The notes: generated from the sequence alone by a model not told the origin. A DNA stretch of 64,000 nt from Cronobacter dublinensis subsp. dublinensis LMG 23823 (GCF_001277235.1 NZ_CP012266.1:3472001-3536000), one strand, 5' to 3'. Counted from the first letter of the stretch, positions 8,449-16,044 are shown. Translations and numbers: made by a program.

Positions 8449-8477
8449 ATCCTACCCGATTTTTTTGGATTTAGCAA
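8449..8477 (-). promoter_or_regulatory. Candidate late promoter pR'
   Basis: Minus-strand -35 TTGCTA (8472-8477) and -10 TAGGAT (8449-8454) are separated by 17 bases, just downstream of the Q gene and just upstream of a terminator. Lambdoid Q proteins act at such a promoter. It is predicted from sequence alone. Confidence 0.5.
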
Positions 8478-8509
8478 GCATCGTGTCGCTAAAATGTTTA
8501 ATCAGGCTT

Positions 8510-9268
8510 CTAACGTGTTACTTCTCGCAGCATCTTTTCCGCGAATGCTTCTTCCTGCCAGCATTTCGTCACCAGCAGGTTAATCACGTCAGCAAAGCCG
8601 CTGTACCACTGATAATCCGTCATATCAGGCACCAGAACCTGCACCTGACGGCGCGCCAGAGTGGTGGGAAGACGTGCAAACCCTTTACCGCCGCATCGCT
8701 CACACAGCTTTTGCACCGGCACGCCGTGTAACTCGGTACGCTTACGGTCAAGCGCCGTTCCCCGTCCCGAGCAGTCCCGGCAGGCCGTACTGATAACCCC
8801 TTTCCCGCCGCATTGCTTACAGAGTTCTTCCATTTCCTCTTCGCGAATTGTCGCATCCACGCCTTTCACGCCAGGATGCTTCACCACTTCCCGACGCATA
8901 CGCTTAACCCCTTTTCCTTCGCAGTGATGGCATTCGCAATTGCTGGCTGCCGAACGCGAATAGTCGCTGTAGGCGAACTGAGCCAGACAAAGGGCCATTT
9001 CCTCGCGCGCACTCTCACCGAGTTTTTTCATTACGCCGTTGTTTAGCGCGAGCGCATATTTAACCAGCCCATCAATAGCGGGCTGCGGATCCTGAACGCC
9101 CATTTTGGCGAGGAAAAGGTTGAACCCCAGCGCCGCCTTAGACTGGACGAGACCCTGTGCGGCCATAACATCCGAGATGGTCAGCGCGGCGCTGCCGGTG
9201 GCTGGTGTCTCATCATTGAGTTTAGGTGATTTTGGGGAATAGAACTTTGGTAAGGCTTCGAAGTTCAT
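8510..9268 (-). CDS. Phage antitermination protein Q (zinc-finger type)
   Basis: Late gene activator that lets RNA polymerase read through terminators ahead of the lysis and head genes. I chose the ATG at 9268 (MNFEALPKFYSPKSP, 252 residues), with GGAG about 8 bases upstream. Central CxxC motifs are clear: CECHHCEGKG, CKQCGGKG, CRDCSGRG and CERCGGKG. They give a DnaJ-like zinc-binding region (about residues 115-205) as in the Antiterm family. It is the last early gene, and a candidate late promoter and terminators follow directly. Confidence 0.92.
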   Translation of the reverse strand: MNFEALPKFYSPKSPKLNDETPATGSAALTISDVMAAQGLVQSKAALGFNLFLAKMGVQDPQPAIDGLVKYALALNNGVMKKLGESAREEMALCLAQFAYSDYSRSAASNCECHHCEGKGVKRMRREVVKHPGVKGVDATIREEEMEELCKQCGGKGVISTACRDCSGRGTALDRKRTELHGVPVQKLCERCGGKGFARLPTTLARRQVQVLVPDMTDYQWYSGFADVINLLVTKCWQEEAFAEKMLREVTR

Positions 9269-9286
9269 GTGTGGTCTCCACTCCAC

Positions 9287-10336
9287 TTATGACAGCACGC
9301 CGATCGCGAGCGCGCAGTCTAAAAAACGAAAAATCAGCTCGAGCTGTGAGCCATATTTTTCTTCGAATACCACGGTGTCCCGATGAAGTTCATCGTGATG
9401 CCTTCTGCACAAAGGCAACACGAAAAGGTCATGGGCTTTGGTACCCATCCCGCCCTGCCCGTGGCCGATCAGGTGGTGGGGATCGTCTGCCCGCTGGTTG
9501 CAGCATGCGCAAGGCTGCTGCTTAACCCAGCGGGTGTATTTCTCGTTTTCCCAGCGGCGGCGCTTTGGCCGGAGCATGTAACTTTCAGGCGACTCAGGGT
9601 CGATTGTCAGCGCAACCACCCGCGGCTGTTGTCCCTGCGGCTTGTCGCAGTTTATTAGCGTCTTCAAGGCACCAGCACGCTGTGCTTTCGTCTGTACTAT
9701 TTCAGCCGCCGACGGTCCCGGAACCATATCGCTTTCACGCGACACGCCCTGCACTGGCAAAGGCGGAAGGCGCAGCGCGCGGCGCGCCACACTGTCCGGC
9801 AGCGCATCAGTGATATCCATCCTGACAGCCCACCAGCATAACTCCGGCAGAGTCAGCTCGTGGGTAACGTCAAAGGCGAGGGCACCGCGCGCGACGCTGA
9901 TAATCCAGGCTATCACATTGGAACGGGCAATTGCTGACAGGCGCTCAGTAAAATGTTCGGCCAGCTGATTATCACAGTGCCAGCACAGACGCAGCGCGCC
10001 GGGTTCATGCCGCATCGTGGTCATCTCATGGTGATGGTACTCACTATGCGGCCACTGGCAGCCGCCCTGCTGCTTCATCAGCCAGTGCTCCAGCGCATTG
10101 ACGCCACCAGCAGCCCGGATTACTCGCTCATCAGTAAAGAAGATTTTCAGCCCCTCGTCGTCAACCAGCGGCTGGTGCGCTGGCGGCACCGCGCCGCTCG
10201 GGAACCGTGCCATGCTTTCTGGCTGCACCTCCACCAGCACGCGCCCGTTTGCAAATATGGGCATCAGTTCCGGGCCAGGGCGCAGCAAAACGATACCCAT
10301 GCCGCGCGCGATTTCCGGTGTTAACAGCGCCCTCAT
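9287..10336 (-). CDS. DUF968 family phage protein, HNH-like
   Basis: A 349-residue protein of the DUF968 family, common next to rusA and Q in lambdoid phages and thought to work in recombination or DNA processing. The C-terminal third has a zinc/HNH-like arrangement: PCACCNQRADDPHHLIGHG, then FVLPLCRRHHDELHRD. A Cys/His cluster also lies mid-protein (LCWHCDNQLAEHF). The start overlaps the rusA stop (ATGA). It is unusually long in its N-terminal half, which I cannot assign. Confidence 0.85.
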   Translation of the reverse strand: MRALLTPEIARGMGIVLLRPGPELMPIFANGRVLVEVQPESMARFPSGAVPPAHQPLVDDEGLKIFFTDERVIRAAGGVNALEHWLMKQQGGCQWPHSEYHHHEMTTMRHEPGALRLCWHCDNQLAEHFTERLSAIARSNVIAWIISVARGALAFDVTHELTLPELCWWAVRMDITDALPDSVARRALRLPPLPVQGVSRESDMVPGPSAAEIVQTKAQRAGALKTLINCDKPQGQQPRVVALTIDPESPESYMLRPKRRRWENEKYTRWVKQQPCACCNQRADDPHHLIGHGQGGMGTKAHDLFVLPLCRRHHDELHRDTVVFEEKYGSQLELIFRFLDCALAIGVLS

Positions 10337-10713
10337 ACTGTACCTATCCCAAAGTTACTGATCGTGATTTCCACCTTCCCTTTGCTGGTTACCGGCCCCC
10401 ACTCCACCAGCATCTTTTTCACCTGGCTGTCGTCCTCCCAGACATGGGCCAGCGTCAGCGCATCGAAAAGTGCCTTCAGGTAGTTATCCAGATCGCGGCG
10501 TTTCCGGTCAGGTGGGTAAAGCACCACCTCCACCGCCAGCAGGCTGGTGACAGGCCTGGGTATGCGCCGCAGTTGCTCAACAACGGCCGCTGCGGCATTG
10601 CTCTGATATTTGCGCCCGTCGGCGCTGACGAGATGACGGCCTTTTAGCGGCCCCTTAGTAGGGGCGCGCCAGTAGCTGTTAACGCTGGGAGGGAATGGCA
10701 AAACCAGTTTCAT
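10333..10713 (-). CDS. rusA: RusA-like Holliday junction resolvase
   Basis: Endonuclease that resolves phage recombination intermediates. The sequence has the RusA core: LPFPPSVNSYWRAP at the start, YPPDRKRRDLDNYLKALFDAL with the catalytic aspartates, and WEDDSQVKKM. I chose the ATG at 10713 (126 residues) because AAGGGGGA lies about 10 bases upstream; an alternative GTG two codons earlier would be too close to it. It overlaps DUF968 by ATGA. A plus-strand gene lies immediately upstream, so the early operon is interrupted here. Confidence 0.93.
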   Translation of the reverse strand: MKLVLPFPPSVNSYWRAPTKGPLKGRHLVSADGRKYQSNAAAAVVEQLRRIPRPVTSLLAVEVVLYPPDRKRRDLDNYLKALFDALTLAHVWEDDSQVKKMLVEWGPVTSKGKVEITISNFGIGTV

Positions 10714-10794
10714 GTGCACAATTCCCCCTTGCTAAAAACACTTAAAAAGACTAAATTTACTAAATCAACTAATATTGAGTGGAATTTAACTAAA

Positions 10795-11271
10795 ATGGAC
10801 ATTACCGAAAAAATCACAGAGGCTAAAAATTTTCTTGAGGCAGCAGCATTCCAGGTTTCCTCCGGCAGGGAATTACTGGAAGCGCACAGAAACATTGTTA
10901 AGGGTTTAGTATCTCTTGAGGAGTTAGAAAGAATGTTTGCTACAGGCACCGCCTCCGCGCAGGGCGAACTGCAGGAAGTCTCCAAAGTTTCACGTCGTCT
11001 TAAACTCTGGGCTAAGCGTCCTGAACAAATGAACACCAGGATCCTGAAAGCATTCCTTAAGCTTTCAGATGGGACGGATCGCAAAGTATCTGAAGCACAA
11101 CTTAAACAAGAGGTTGGCGAAGACAACTTCGACATTAATTTCGTACAGATGAAAAACATCGCCGAAAAGAACCACGGAAAAGTCTTTGATGTTAATGGCA
11201 GTGAAGTTTCAATCTGGCCGCCTGTCGCTGCTGCTGTTGAAGAGTTTCGTCGCACTGTATTCAGTAAATGA
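10795..11271 (+). CDS. Hypothetical protein on the opposite strand within the early operon
   Basis: A 158-residue frame from ATG 10795 (MDITEKITEAKNF), possibly longer from an ATG at 10714. It is largely helical and charged (AAAFQVSSGRELLEAHRNIVK, LVSLEELERMF, SRRLKLWAKRPEQMN), with a winged-helix-like middle and ending VEEFRRTVFSK. Codon-like composition and length support a real gene. It runs against the early transcript between the LexA-like gene and rusA, the behaviour of a moron expressed in the lysogen. No family recognised. Confidence 0.65.
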   Translation: MDITEKITEAKNFLEAAAFQVSSGRELLEAHRNIVKGLVSLEELERMFATGTASAQGELQEVSKVSRRLKLWAKRPEQMNTRILKAFLKLSDGTDRKVSEAQLKQEVGEDNFDINFVQMKNIAEKNHGKVFDVNGSEVSIWPPVAAAVEEFRRTVFSK

Positions 11272-11365
11272 CATCTTTTTAAACACGCTTTTGTGCCTAC
11301 GGGAATATGAGGGTTATTTCCCGGGAGCATAATGGCTTCGGTGTTACTGAGGCTGGACAGAAAGG

Positions 11366-11701
11366 TTATTTGCACTGCTCGCTCTCCATTTTATGCAGGA
11401 AAGAAATTGCCCGTTCACGTGCATCAGATTCACGTTCAACCATGGCGCGCAGCAGCGAAACGGCCTCATCCTCTTTGGCGATGCCGTTGATGATGATGCC
11501 GCGGGCGACGCCCCTTGATACCGATATAGCTCCCTTCTTCTCCAGCTTACGCAGCATATCGGTCGCAGCGTTGGGTGAAGCAGCCCCCATTAGCTGGGCC
11601 ACTTCTTTTTGCGTTGGTGGGTAACCGTTTCGTCTCTGGAAATCCGCGAGCATATTCAGCACCTGCTGCTGACGGGCGGTCAAAGCAGAGGTGGAATTCA
11701 T
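11366..11701 (-). CDS. LexA DNA-binding-domain-like phage regulator
   Basis: A 111-residue protein whose first 65 residues match the LexA winged helix-turn-helix: LTARQQQVLNMLADFQRRNGY, PPTQKEVAQLMG, and LRKLEKKGAISVSRG. There is no S24 protease domain, so it is not self-cleaving. The start overlaps the methyltransferase stop (ATGA). It may compete with or mimic LexA, or regulate phage promoters; which one cannot be told from sequence. Confidence 0.85.
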   Translation of the reverse strand: MNSTSALTARQQQVLNMLADFQRRNGYPPTQKEVAQLMGAASPNAATDMLRKLEKKGAISVSRGVARGIIINGIAKEDEAVSLLRAMVERESDARERAISFLHKMESEQCK

Positions 11702-12876
11702 GCCGCTTTCTCCCGCGCGCCAGCCATTTCGCGAACGGAGGCTCTAAGCTGCCGAATGTTCCGCCAGTGCGTGGTGTCAATTGCCCCGACAACCAGCAGA
11801 ACCTCATCCATCGCCAGGCCATGCTGATCTTCAGCTTCGCGAGCGACTGTCGCGAGCCGTTCGTACATGTCTTTCCGCTCCGCATCGTCCTGAAAGACAA
11901 AATCATTGAGGTCCATGAACGCCCGCAGTTTCACACCGTTGTGATGCTCTTTAATCAGCGACTGCGCGCGCGAAATGACGTCTGCGGTCACCGTCACCAG
12001 CATCGGGCTTTCCACAGAATCGGCGGCCCAGCTGTGAGCAAAGCGTGATTCATGGAAGGCATACACCTCTTTGCTGCCGAACGCCGCGGTGGCACAGGCC
12101 CATACTTCAACGCCGCTTCGTTCCAGGATGTCGGCTGCTGTCAGCGGTAATTCACTTTCATCAGCCTGCAGTTGCTGCTCAGTTTCTGAATGCGGATCTG
12201 TTGCATCCTCATCGGGTTCCAGGCGGTTACTCATCAGCAGGCGTTCAGCCTGACGGCGTATCTGTGCAAGGAACGCGTCGCCGTGCGCTTCCAGCTCGTT
12301 GCGGCTGATATAACTCATTGCCGGGCCACGCCAGGTCTTATCGAATACTGCAATGGCACCCGCAAAAAACGCGCCGGACGGGATCTGCTTTTCGTCTTTA
12401 GGGATGAACCATGACGGAAGATCGAAACCGATGCGGCCACGGATAAAGGCGACGTGATCCGCGTCTTCCGGCCACCAGACCTCGCTGGTGGCCGCCTTAA
12501 TCAGAAATACGTACCGCCCGCCTTTTTCCCGCATCTCGCTGGCGCGCTGCATGATGTAACGCATGCCGGTGATGTACTCCCCGTCGTGCCTGGACGCGCG
12601 GCTGTACGGCGGGTTGCCGAACGCGGCTCCGTTGAGTTCGGTCAGACGCGCGGACCAGTCCTGCGTCAGTGCGTTATCTTCGGCGGTGTAATAAGCCTCA
12701 CATTTGGCGTTCTCGCCATCAGAGAACAGGTCCAGTACGAGCGGGCCAAACATGGCGTTGATGCCCCAAAAAATATTGTCCGGCGTCCGCCACTGATCGC
12801 CGACTTCCTTAAGTTCGTGAGCCGGTTTGCTGCGCAGCGCCGCCAGCGCCTGGTTATAAGCATTCAACGCGTGCAT
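11698..12876 (-). CDS. Phage DNA N-6-adenine methyltransferase
   Basis: Dam-type phage methylase (DNA N-6-adenine-methyltransferase family) that probably protects phage DNA. I chose the ATG at 12876 (392 residues), which overlaps the upstream stop as TGATG; a GTG one codon earlier is also possible. The N-terminal half shows DQWRTPDNIFWG, the LDLFSDGENAKC region and the catalytic NPPY (in AAFGNPPYSR). The C-terminal half, after about residue 230, is an extension that I cannot assign. It overlaps the LexA-like gene downstream. Confidence 0.9.
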   Translation of the reverse strand: MHALNAYNQALAALRSKPAHELKEVGDQWRTPDNIFWGINAMFGPLVLDLFSDGENAKCEAYYTAEDNALTQDWSARLTELNGAAFGNPPYSRASRHDGEYITGMRYIMQRASEMREKGGRYVFLIKAATSEVWWPEDADHVAFIRGRIGFDLPSWFIPKDEKQIPSGAFFAGAIAVFDKTWRGPAMSYISRNELEAHGDAFLAQIRRQAERLLMSNRLEPDEDATDPHSETEQQLQADESELPLTAADILERSGVEVWACATAAFGSKEVYAFHESRFAHSWAADSVESPMLVTVTADVISRAQSLIKEHHNGVKLRAFMDLNDFVFQDDAERKDMYERLATVAREAEDQHGLAMDEVLLVVGAIDTTHWRNIRQLRASVREMAGAREKAA

Positions 12877-13112
12877 CACAGTTCCCCCACATAGTTACCG
12901 GCCAGATAGCAACGACCTTCCACGTAACCAACGCGGTTGCTCATTTTCAGGCACTGGGTACGCTTCTTCGCCAGCCGTTCGCGGTCCCGGTTACTCTTCG
13001 AGGCATCGAATGCAGCCAGGTAAACATGCGCGGCGCGGCGCCACAGATTCTGTCTTTCCAGCTGGCAGGCCAGCTCTTCAAAAACTTCGTGTTTCAGCTT
13101 CTCGTTTGTCAT
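12876..13112 (-). CDS. PerC-family transcriptional regulator
   Basis: A 78-residue basic protein with the PerC-like core: a helix AACQLERQNLWRRAAHVYLAAFD-type region (visible as LERQNLWRRAAHVYL) and RERLAKKRTQCL. PerC homologues are encoded in many lambdoid prophages and can act on host promoters. Its ATG overlaps the stop of the replication gene (ATGA), and its stop overlaps the methylase start. Confidence 0.82.
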   Translation of the reverse strand: MTNEKLKHEVFEELACQLERQNLWRRAAHVYLAAFDASKSNRDRERLAKKRTQCLKMSNRVGYVEGRCYLAGNYVGEL

Positions 13113-13990
13113 GCTCTGAACCCCTCCGGAACCTGGCTGTAATCAACACCGGCATAACTGGCTTTAAATGCGCTGTCGTCACGCTGCACACTGCGCTGCT
13201 TCCACTGCTGGCGCGACGGGCGTCCGCGCTCTTTCCAGCGGGTAGCGCTCAGCAGGTAGCCTTCAAGCTTGCTCGGGACGAACAGCGTTTGCGGGCGCAT
13301 GTAGTCGTACATCTCCGTGTCGTGCCAGTGCTCGTGCTTGTAGTCGACAACGAGCTGCAGGTCGTCCACCGAATGACCTTCGCGCAGCCGGGCCCGGATG
13401 TTCTCCAGTGAGGATTTCGAGTTCTGGTAACGCGCGCCGGTGACCAGATTCAGGTGCTTCAGCACAGTAATCGCTTTATCGGTGATCAGCTGCTCAGCGT
13501 CGGGTTGCCCGGCAACCTGACAAGAAGGTTGTTTATCTGATGGTTCTTGTTTTGAAGTTACTGACGGATCGTGTCCAGATTCTGGACCCTGAGAAGACCG
13601 GTTATTGCGGTTTTCCGGACGTTCAGATTCTGGACGTCCAGCTTCTGAACCTTCGGATTCTGAATGTTCAGAATCCGGACCCTGAGAATAAGCACCGGCA
13701 GCCGCCTGTCGCAGGCGCGGCACGTTCAGCGTGTAGATGTTGGTACCGCTGCGCTGGCCCTGACGGCGTTCTTTGCGGGTCAGCCATCCGTCACGCTCAA
13801 GCTCACCAACTGCGGTAATAACGGTGCTGCGACCGGCACCAATCTGGCGCGCGATAGTGTCGACGCTGGGCCAGCTGATACCTTCATCGCTGGAGAAATC
13901 AGCCAGGCGCGCCAGGATCAGCAGCTTCGTACCTTTAACACCGGCACTCGCGCAGCCATCCCACACGTATGCTGATAACTTAACGCTCAT
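13109..13990 (-). CDS. Phage replication protein (O-like, helix-turn-helix plus Phg_2220_C)
   Basis: Probable origin-binding initiator. The N-terminal winged helix is clear (KLLILARLADFSSDEGISWPS, ARQIGAGRSTVITAVGELERDG). A low-complexity linker rich in Ser, Glu, Pro and Gly spans about residues 100-165. The C-terminal domain (VLKHLNLVTGARYQNSKSS, LQLVVDYKHEHWHDTEMYDYMRPQTLF) is the Phg_2220_C type. The linker is encoded by a visibly repetitive stretch around 13570-13690. No P-type helicase loader or DnaC-like gene follows. Start and stop overlap both neighbours by four bases. Confidence 0.88.
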   Translation of the reverse strand: MSVKLSAYVWDGCASAGVKGTKLLILARLADFSSDEGISWPSVDTIARQIGAGRSTVITAVGELERDGWLTRKERRQGQRSGTNIYTLNVPRLRQAAAGAYSQGPDSEHSESEGSEAGRPESERPENRNNRSSQGPESGHDPSVTSKQEPSDKQPSCQVAGQPDAEQLITDKAITVLKHLNLVTGARYQNSKSSLENIRARLREGHSVDDLQLVVDYKHEHWHDTEMYDYMRPQTLFVPSKLEGYLLSATRWKERGRPSRQQWKQRSVQRDDSAFKASYAGVDYSQVPEGFRA

Positions 13991-14333
13991 GCATCCACCC
14001 TTTTGAACTTCTCGCGGAACCGCTCAACAGGCTGCATGCAGTCGTGCGGGTAACCCGCGCGCCGGAAGATAACCTGTCGTTTTTCGGGGTCGTAACCGGT
14101 GACGTGGACTTCAGTTCCCCGCCAGTCGCGGTATCGTCTGTTGAGTTCCTGCACGCGAAAGCCCCCGCCTGACGGTTAAACTCCCCTACCATCTGCTGAA
14201 CGAGCTGGTAGCTGACGGGCACACAGTGGCCTGATACTCTCACTGCATACCGGTACTGCACCGGACCGGCTCCGCCCGGTACCGGCAGCGCAATAAGTTG
14301 CGACCTGCGGTAACGTGTTGTTAAACTGTTCAT
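13980..14333 (-). CDS. Small phage protein overlapping the DUF4222 gene
   Basis: From ATG 14333 (MNSLTTRYRRSQLIALP) the frame runs 117 residues. The first 60 look like a genuine small phage protein (PVQYRYAVRVSGHCVPVSYQ, LVQQMVGEFNR). The last half is Ser/Thr-rich and lies over a better-supported gene in another frame (13987-14154). The real protein may therefore have acquired this tail by losing an earlier stop. Position after the CII/YmfL-like gene is typical of small early lambdoid genes. Function unknown. Confidence 0.5.
   Translation of the reverse strand: MNSLTTRYRRSQLIALPVPGGAGPVQYRYAVRVSGHCVPVSYQLVQQMVGEFNRQAGAFACRNSTDDTATGGELKSTSPVTTPKNDRLSSGARVTRTTACSLLSGSARSSKGWMHER
13987..14154 (-). 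CDS. DUF4222 family small phage protein
   Basis: A 55-residue frame with a GTG start at 14154 preceded by a GGGGG ribosome site. It reads MQELNRRYRDWRGTEVHV, then VIFRRAGYPHDCMQPV and FREKFKRVDA, matching the DUF4222 pattern of small early phage proteins. An in-frame stop at 14176-14178 and no ATG between force the GTG start. Its stop overlaps the replication gene start (ATGA), the same coupling used throughout this operon, which supports it over the longer frame on the same strand. Confidence 0.75.
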   Translation of the reverse strand: MQELNRRYRDWRGTEVHVTGYDPEKRQVIFRRAGYPHDCMQPVERFREKFKRVDA

Positions 14334-14347
14334 GCGTAGTTTCTCCA

Positions 14348-14884
14348 CTATTGAAAAGACGCGCCCGACGCCTCGAGCTGCACACTCGGGGCGTCACCTT
14401 TTCTGGTGCTCATAAACACTTCTACTGCCTGGTCTGAAACCCCATACAGCGCCATAAAACCCATGAATCCGTGGAACTGGTGGCGAATAGTCTTGCGAAA
14501 CAGCTCAGAGAGCTTTTTTCGTTCATGACGGTCAATTACCCCATCCTCAGCCGCTTCAATCTGCGCCTGGGCCAGTTGGCCTTTCGCCGCGCTGGTCTTC
14601 ATGTCGATCGCGAACAGGTCCACGTTGTCCATGCTTTCCGGCTTTGGAATGTCCACCAGCAATTTGCCGACGCGCGCCGCGGCATATTCCGCCAGCATTG
14701 ATATGCCGGACAGGTCCTCCATGCGCTCAAGTTCGGCCAGCGTGAAGAAGCGGCTGCCGCATTTCTGGTACATGTGGTTATGAAAGGTGTCGATGTTCAT
14801 GCCGAGATCGGCAGCCATCCCGAGGCGGCCGGCGGGGTGCGCCTTACACATCGCACTGATTGCTGCTTTGATGTTGTCTACCAT
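14348..14884 (-). CDS. CII/YmfL-like phage regulator
   Basis: I chose the ATG at 14884 (178 residues, MVDNIKAAISAMCKAHP) with AGGAAAA 8 bases upstream; a longer frame into the cro region has no such signal. The N-terminus has a helix-turn-helix-like region with GGRLGMAADLGMNIDTFHNHMYQ-type residues (RLGMAADLGMNIDTFHNH) and RFFTLAELERMEDLSG, as in the YmfL/phage regulatory CII family. The C-terminal half is a helical bundle. As the second gene after cro it occupies the cII position. Confidence 0.8.
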   Translation of the reverse strand: MVDNIKAAISAMCKAHPAGRLGMAADLGMNIDTFHNHMYQKCGSRFFTLAELERMEDLSGISMLAEYAAARVGKLLVDIPKPESMDNVDLFAIDMKTSAAKGQLAQAQIEAAEDGVIDRHERKKLSELFRKTIRHQFHGFMGFMALYGVSDQAVEVFMSTRKGDAPSVQLEASGASFQ

Positions 14885-14912
14885 TTGGCTTTTCCTGTGG
14901 TAGTTAGATTTT

Positions 14913-15143
14913 TCACGCCCTGCTGTTATCGTTGCTTGCAAGTAGTGAGTTTGGGTAAATGTCTGGGCGCAATTCGTTTTTCGAGATAGCACCAGCCGTT
15001 TCTTCTTCAAGCTTCTGGCACAGCTGAAAGCCAGCTTTTTTGTGCCCCTTAAAAACGAGCCTGAGATATCCAGTACTGCTTCCAACTTTTTTAGCCAGTT
15101 CGGCTTTTTGCGTGGCAGAAAGGGTGTTCCAGTATTCTTTCAT
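14913..15143 (-). CDS. Cro/YdaS-like phage repressor
   Basis: A 76-residue DNA-binding protein from ATG 15143, with GGAGGT five bases upstream. The helix-turn-helix lies at about residues 12-36 (QKAELAKKVGSSTGYLRLVF). It is divergent from cI across a region with three operator-like sites, so it is the Cro equivalent, expected to turn down repressor and early transcription. The leader from the predicted pR is only about a dozen bases. Its sequence is closest in style to YdaS-type Cro analogues. Confidence 0.85.
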   Translation of the reverse strand: MKEYWNTLSATQKAELAKKVGSSTGYLRLVFKGHKKAGFQLCQKLEEETAGAISKNELRPDIYPNSLLASNDNSRA

Positions 15144-15145
15144 AG

Positions 15146-15212
15146 TGTACCTCCGAGATACATTATGCACGAAAACGATGTACCCGCAAGAACCTTGTAC
15201 CTTACGGGTACA
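15146..15212. promoter_or_regulatory. Immunity operators with divergent pR and pRM
   Basis: Three 17-bp sites of pattern TGTACC-N5-GGTACA lie between cro and cI: 15146-15162 (right half GATACA), 15179-15195 (right half degenerate) and 15196-15212 (perfect). On the minus strand pR is TTGCGG (15184-15189) and CATAAT (15162-15167) with 16-base spacing. On the plus strand pRM is TTGTAC (15195-15200) and TTTAAT (15218-15223) with 17. The operators overlap these elements, as in lambda OR. Confidence 0.75.
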
Positions 15213-15230
15213 CACGGTTTAATATTGGGC

Positions 15231-15899
15231 ATGAAAACCATTGATGAAATCAGGCGGGATAACGCGCGGACACTGCGTGATAGCGTTGGCGGCAATAAGT
15301 CATTCGCTACTATACTTGACCGAGAAGCGACCCAGATAAGTCGAATAATCGGCCGCAATCCTTCGAAACGGATTGGGGATGATCTCGCACGCCATATTGA
15401 AAAATGCTTCCAGCTACCTATGGGATGGCTTGACCAAGAGCATCAGACCACCAATGTTGCGCCCACGAAAGACGTTTTTAAAACAGAGGTTGAATTCCAA
15501 TTAGTGCCCGTAATATCTTGGGTACAAGCTGGCGCATGGACTGAAATAGGATATTCAGAGGTTGATTTGAGCACAGCAGAGACGTTTCCTTGCCCCGTTC
15601 CCTGCGGGCCGATGACTTATATACTCCGTGTTATCGGTGACTCGATGATCGAAGAATACCGTCCTGGTGACATGATTTTTGTGGATCCTGAAGTCGTACC
15701 GGTTCACGGTGATGATGTCATTGCCTTAATGCACGAAAGTGGTGAAACCACCTTCAAGCGTCTTGTTGAAGATGGTTCGCAAAAATATCTGAAAGCGTTA
15801 AATAAGAGCTGGCCTGATCAATATCTAAAAATAGACGGTAACTGTTCAATAATTGGCACCGTTATTTTCTCTGGTAAACCAAGACGTTACTTCAAATAA
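15231..15899 (+). CDS. CI-type prophage repressor with S24 peptidase domain
   Basis: Maintains lysogeny and is inactivated by RecA-stimulated self-cleavage. I chose ATG 15231 (222 residues, MKTIDEIRRDNARTL). An N-terminal helix-turn-helix (KSFATILDREATQISRIIG) is followed by an S24 domain with the Ala-Gly cleavage pair in VQAGAW (near residue 99), the catalytic Ser in GDSM (near 138) and Lys in TTFKRL (near 176). No Shine-Dalgarno is seen and the predicted start site nearly coincides with the ATG, so the mRNA may be leaderless. A terminator follows the stop. Confidence 0.93.
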   Translation: MKTIDEIRRDNARTLRDSVGGNKSFATILDREATQISRIIGRNPSKRIGDDLARHIEKCFQLPMGWLDQEHQTTNVAPTKDVFKTEVEFQLVPVISWVQAGAWTEIGYSEVDLSTAETFPCPVPCGPMTYILRVIGDSMIEEYRPGDMIFVDPEVVPVHGDDVIALMHESGETTFKRLVEDGSQKYLKALNKSWPDQYLKIDGNCSIIGTVIFSGKPRRYFK

Positions 15900-15916
15900 A
15901 TTATCTTCTGAATCAA

Positions 15917-15941
15917 AGCTCGCTTAGGCGGGCTTTTTTTT
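15917..15941 (+). terminator. cI terminator
   Basis: AGCTCGC, loop TTAG, GCGGGCT and eight T residues, 17 bases after the cI stop. It separates cI transcription from the promoter that begins four bases later. Confidence 0.85.
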
Positions 15942-15944
15942 GCC

Positions 15945-15988
15945 TTGACAATGTACCATTTAGGTACATAATGTACCCACAAGGAACA
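15945..15988 (+). promoter_or_regulatory. Operator-covered promoter for xis-int
   Basis: TTGACA (15945-15950) and CATAAT (15967-15972), 16 bases apart, form a strong promoter pointing at xis and int. Two sites of the immunity pattern lie on it: TGTACC-N5-GGTACA at 15952-15968 (perfect) and TGTACC-N5-GGAACA at 15972-15988. The repressor and/or Cro should therefore control it. Confidence 0.75.
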
Positions 15989-16044
15989 TGATAGCTTAGT
16001 TTGACGCTCCTTTTGGCGTCGCTGGACAGCTTCAATTTTACGCT

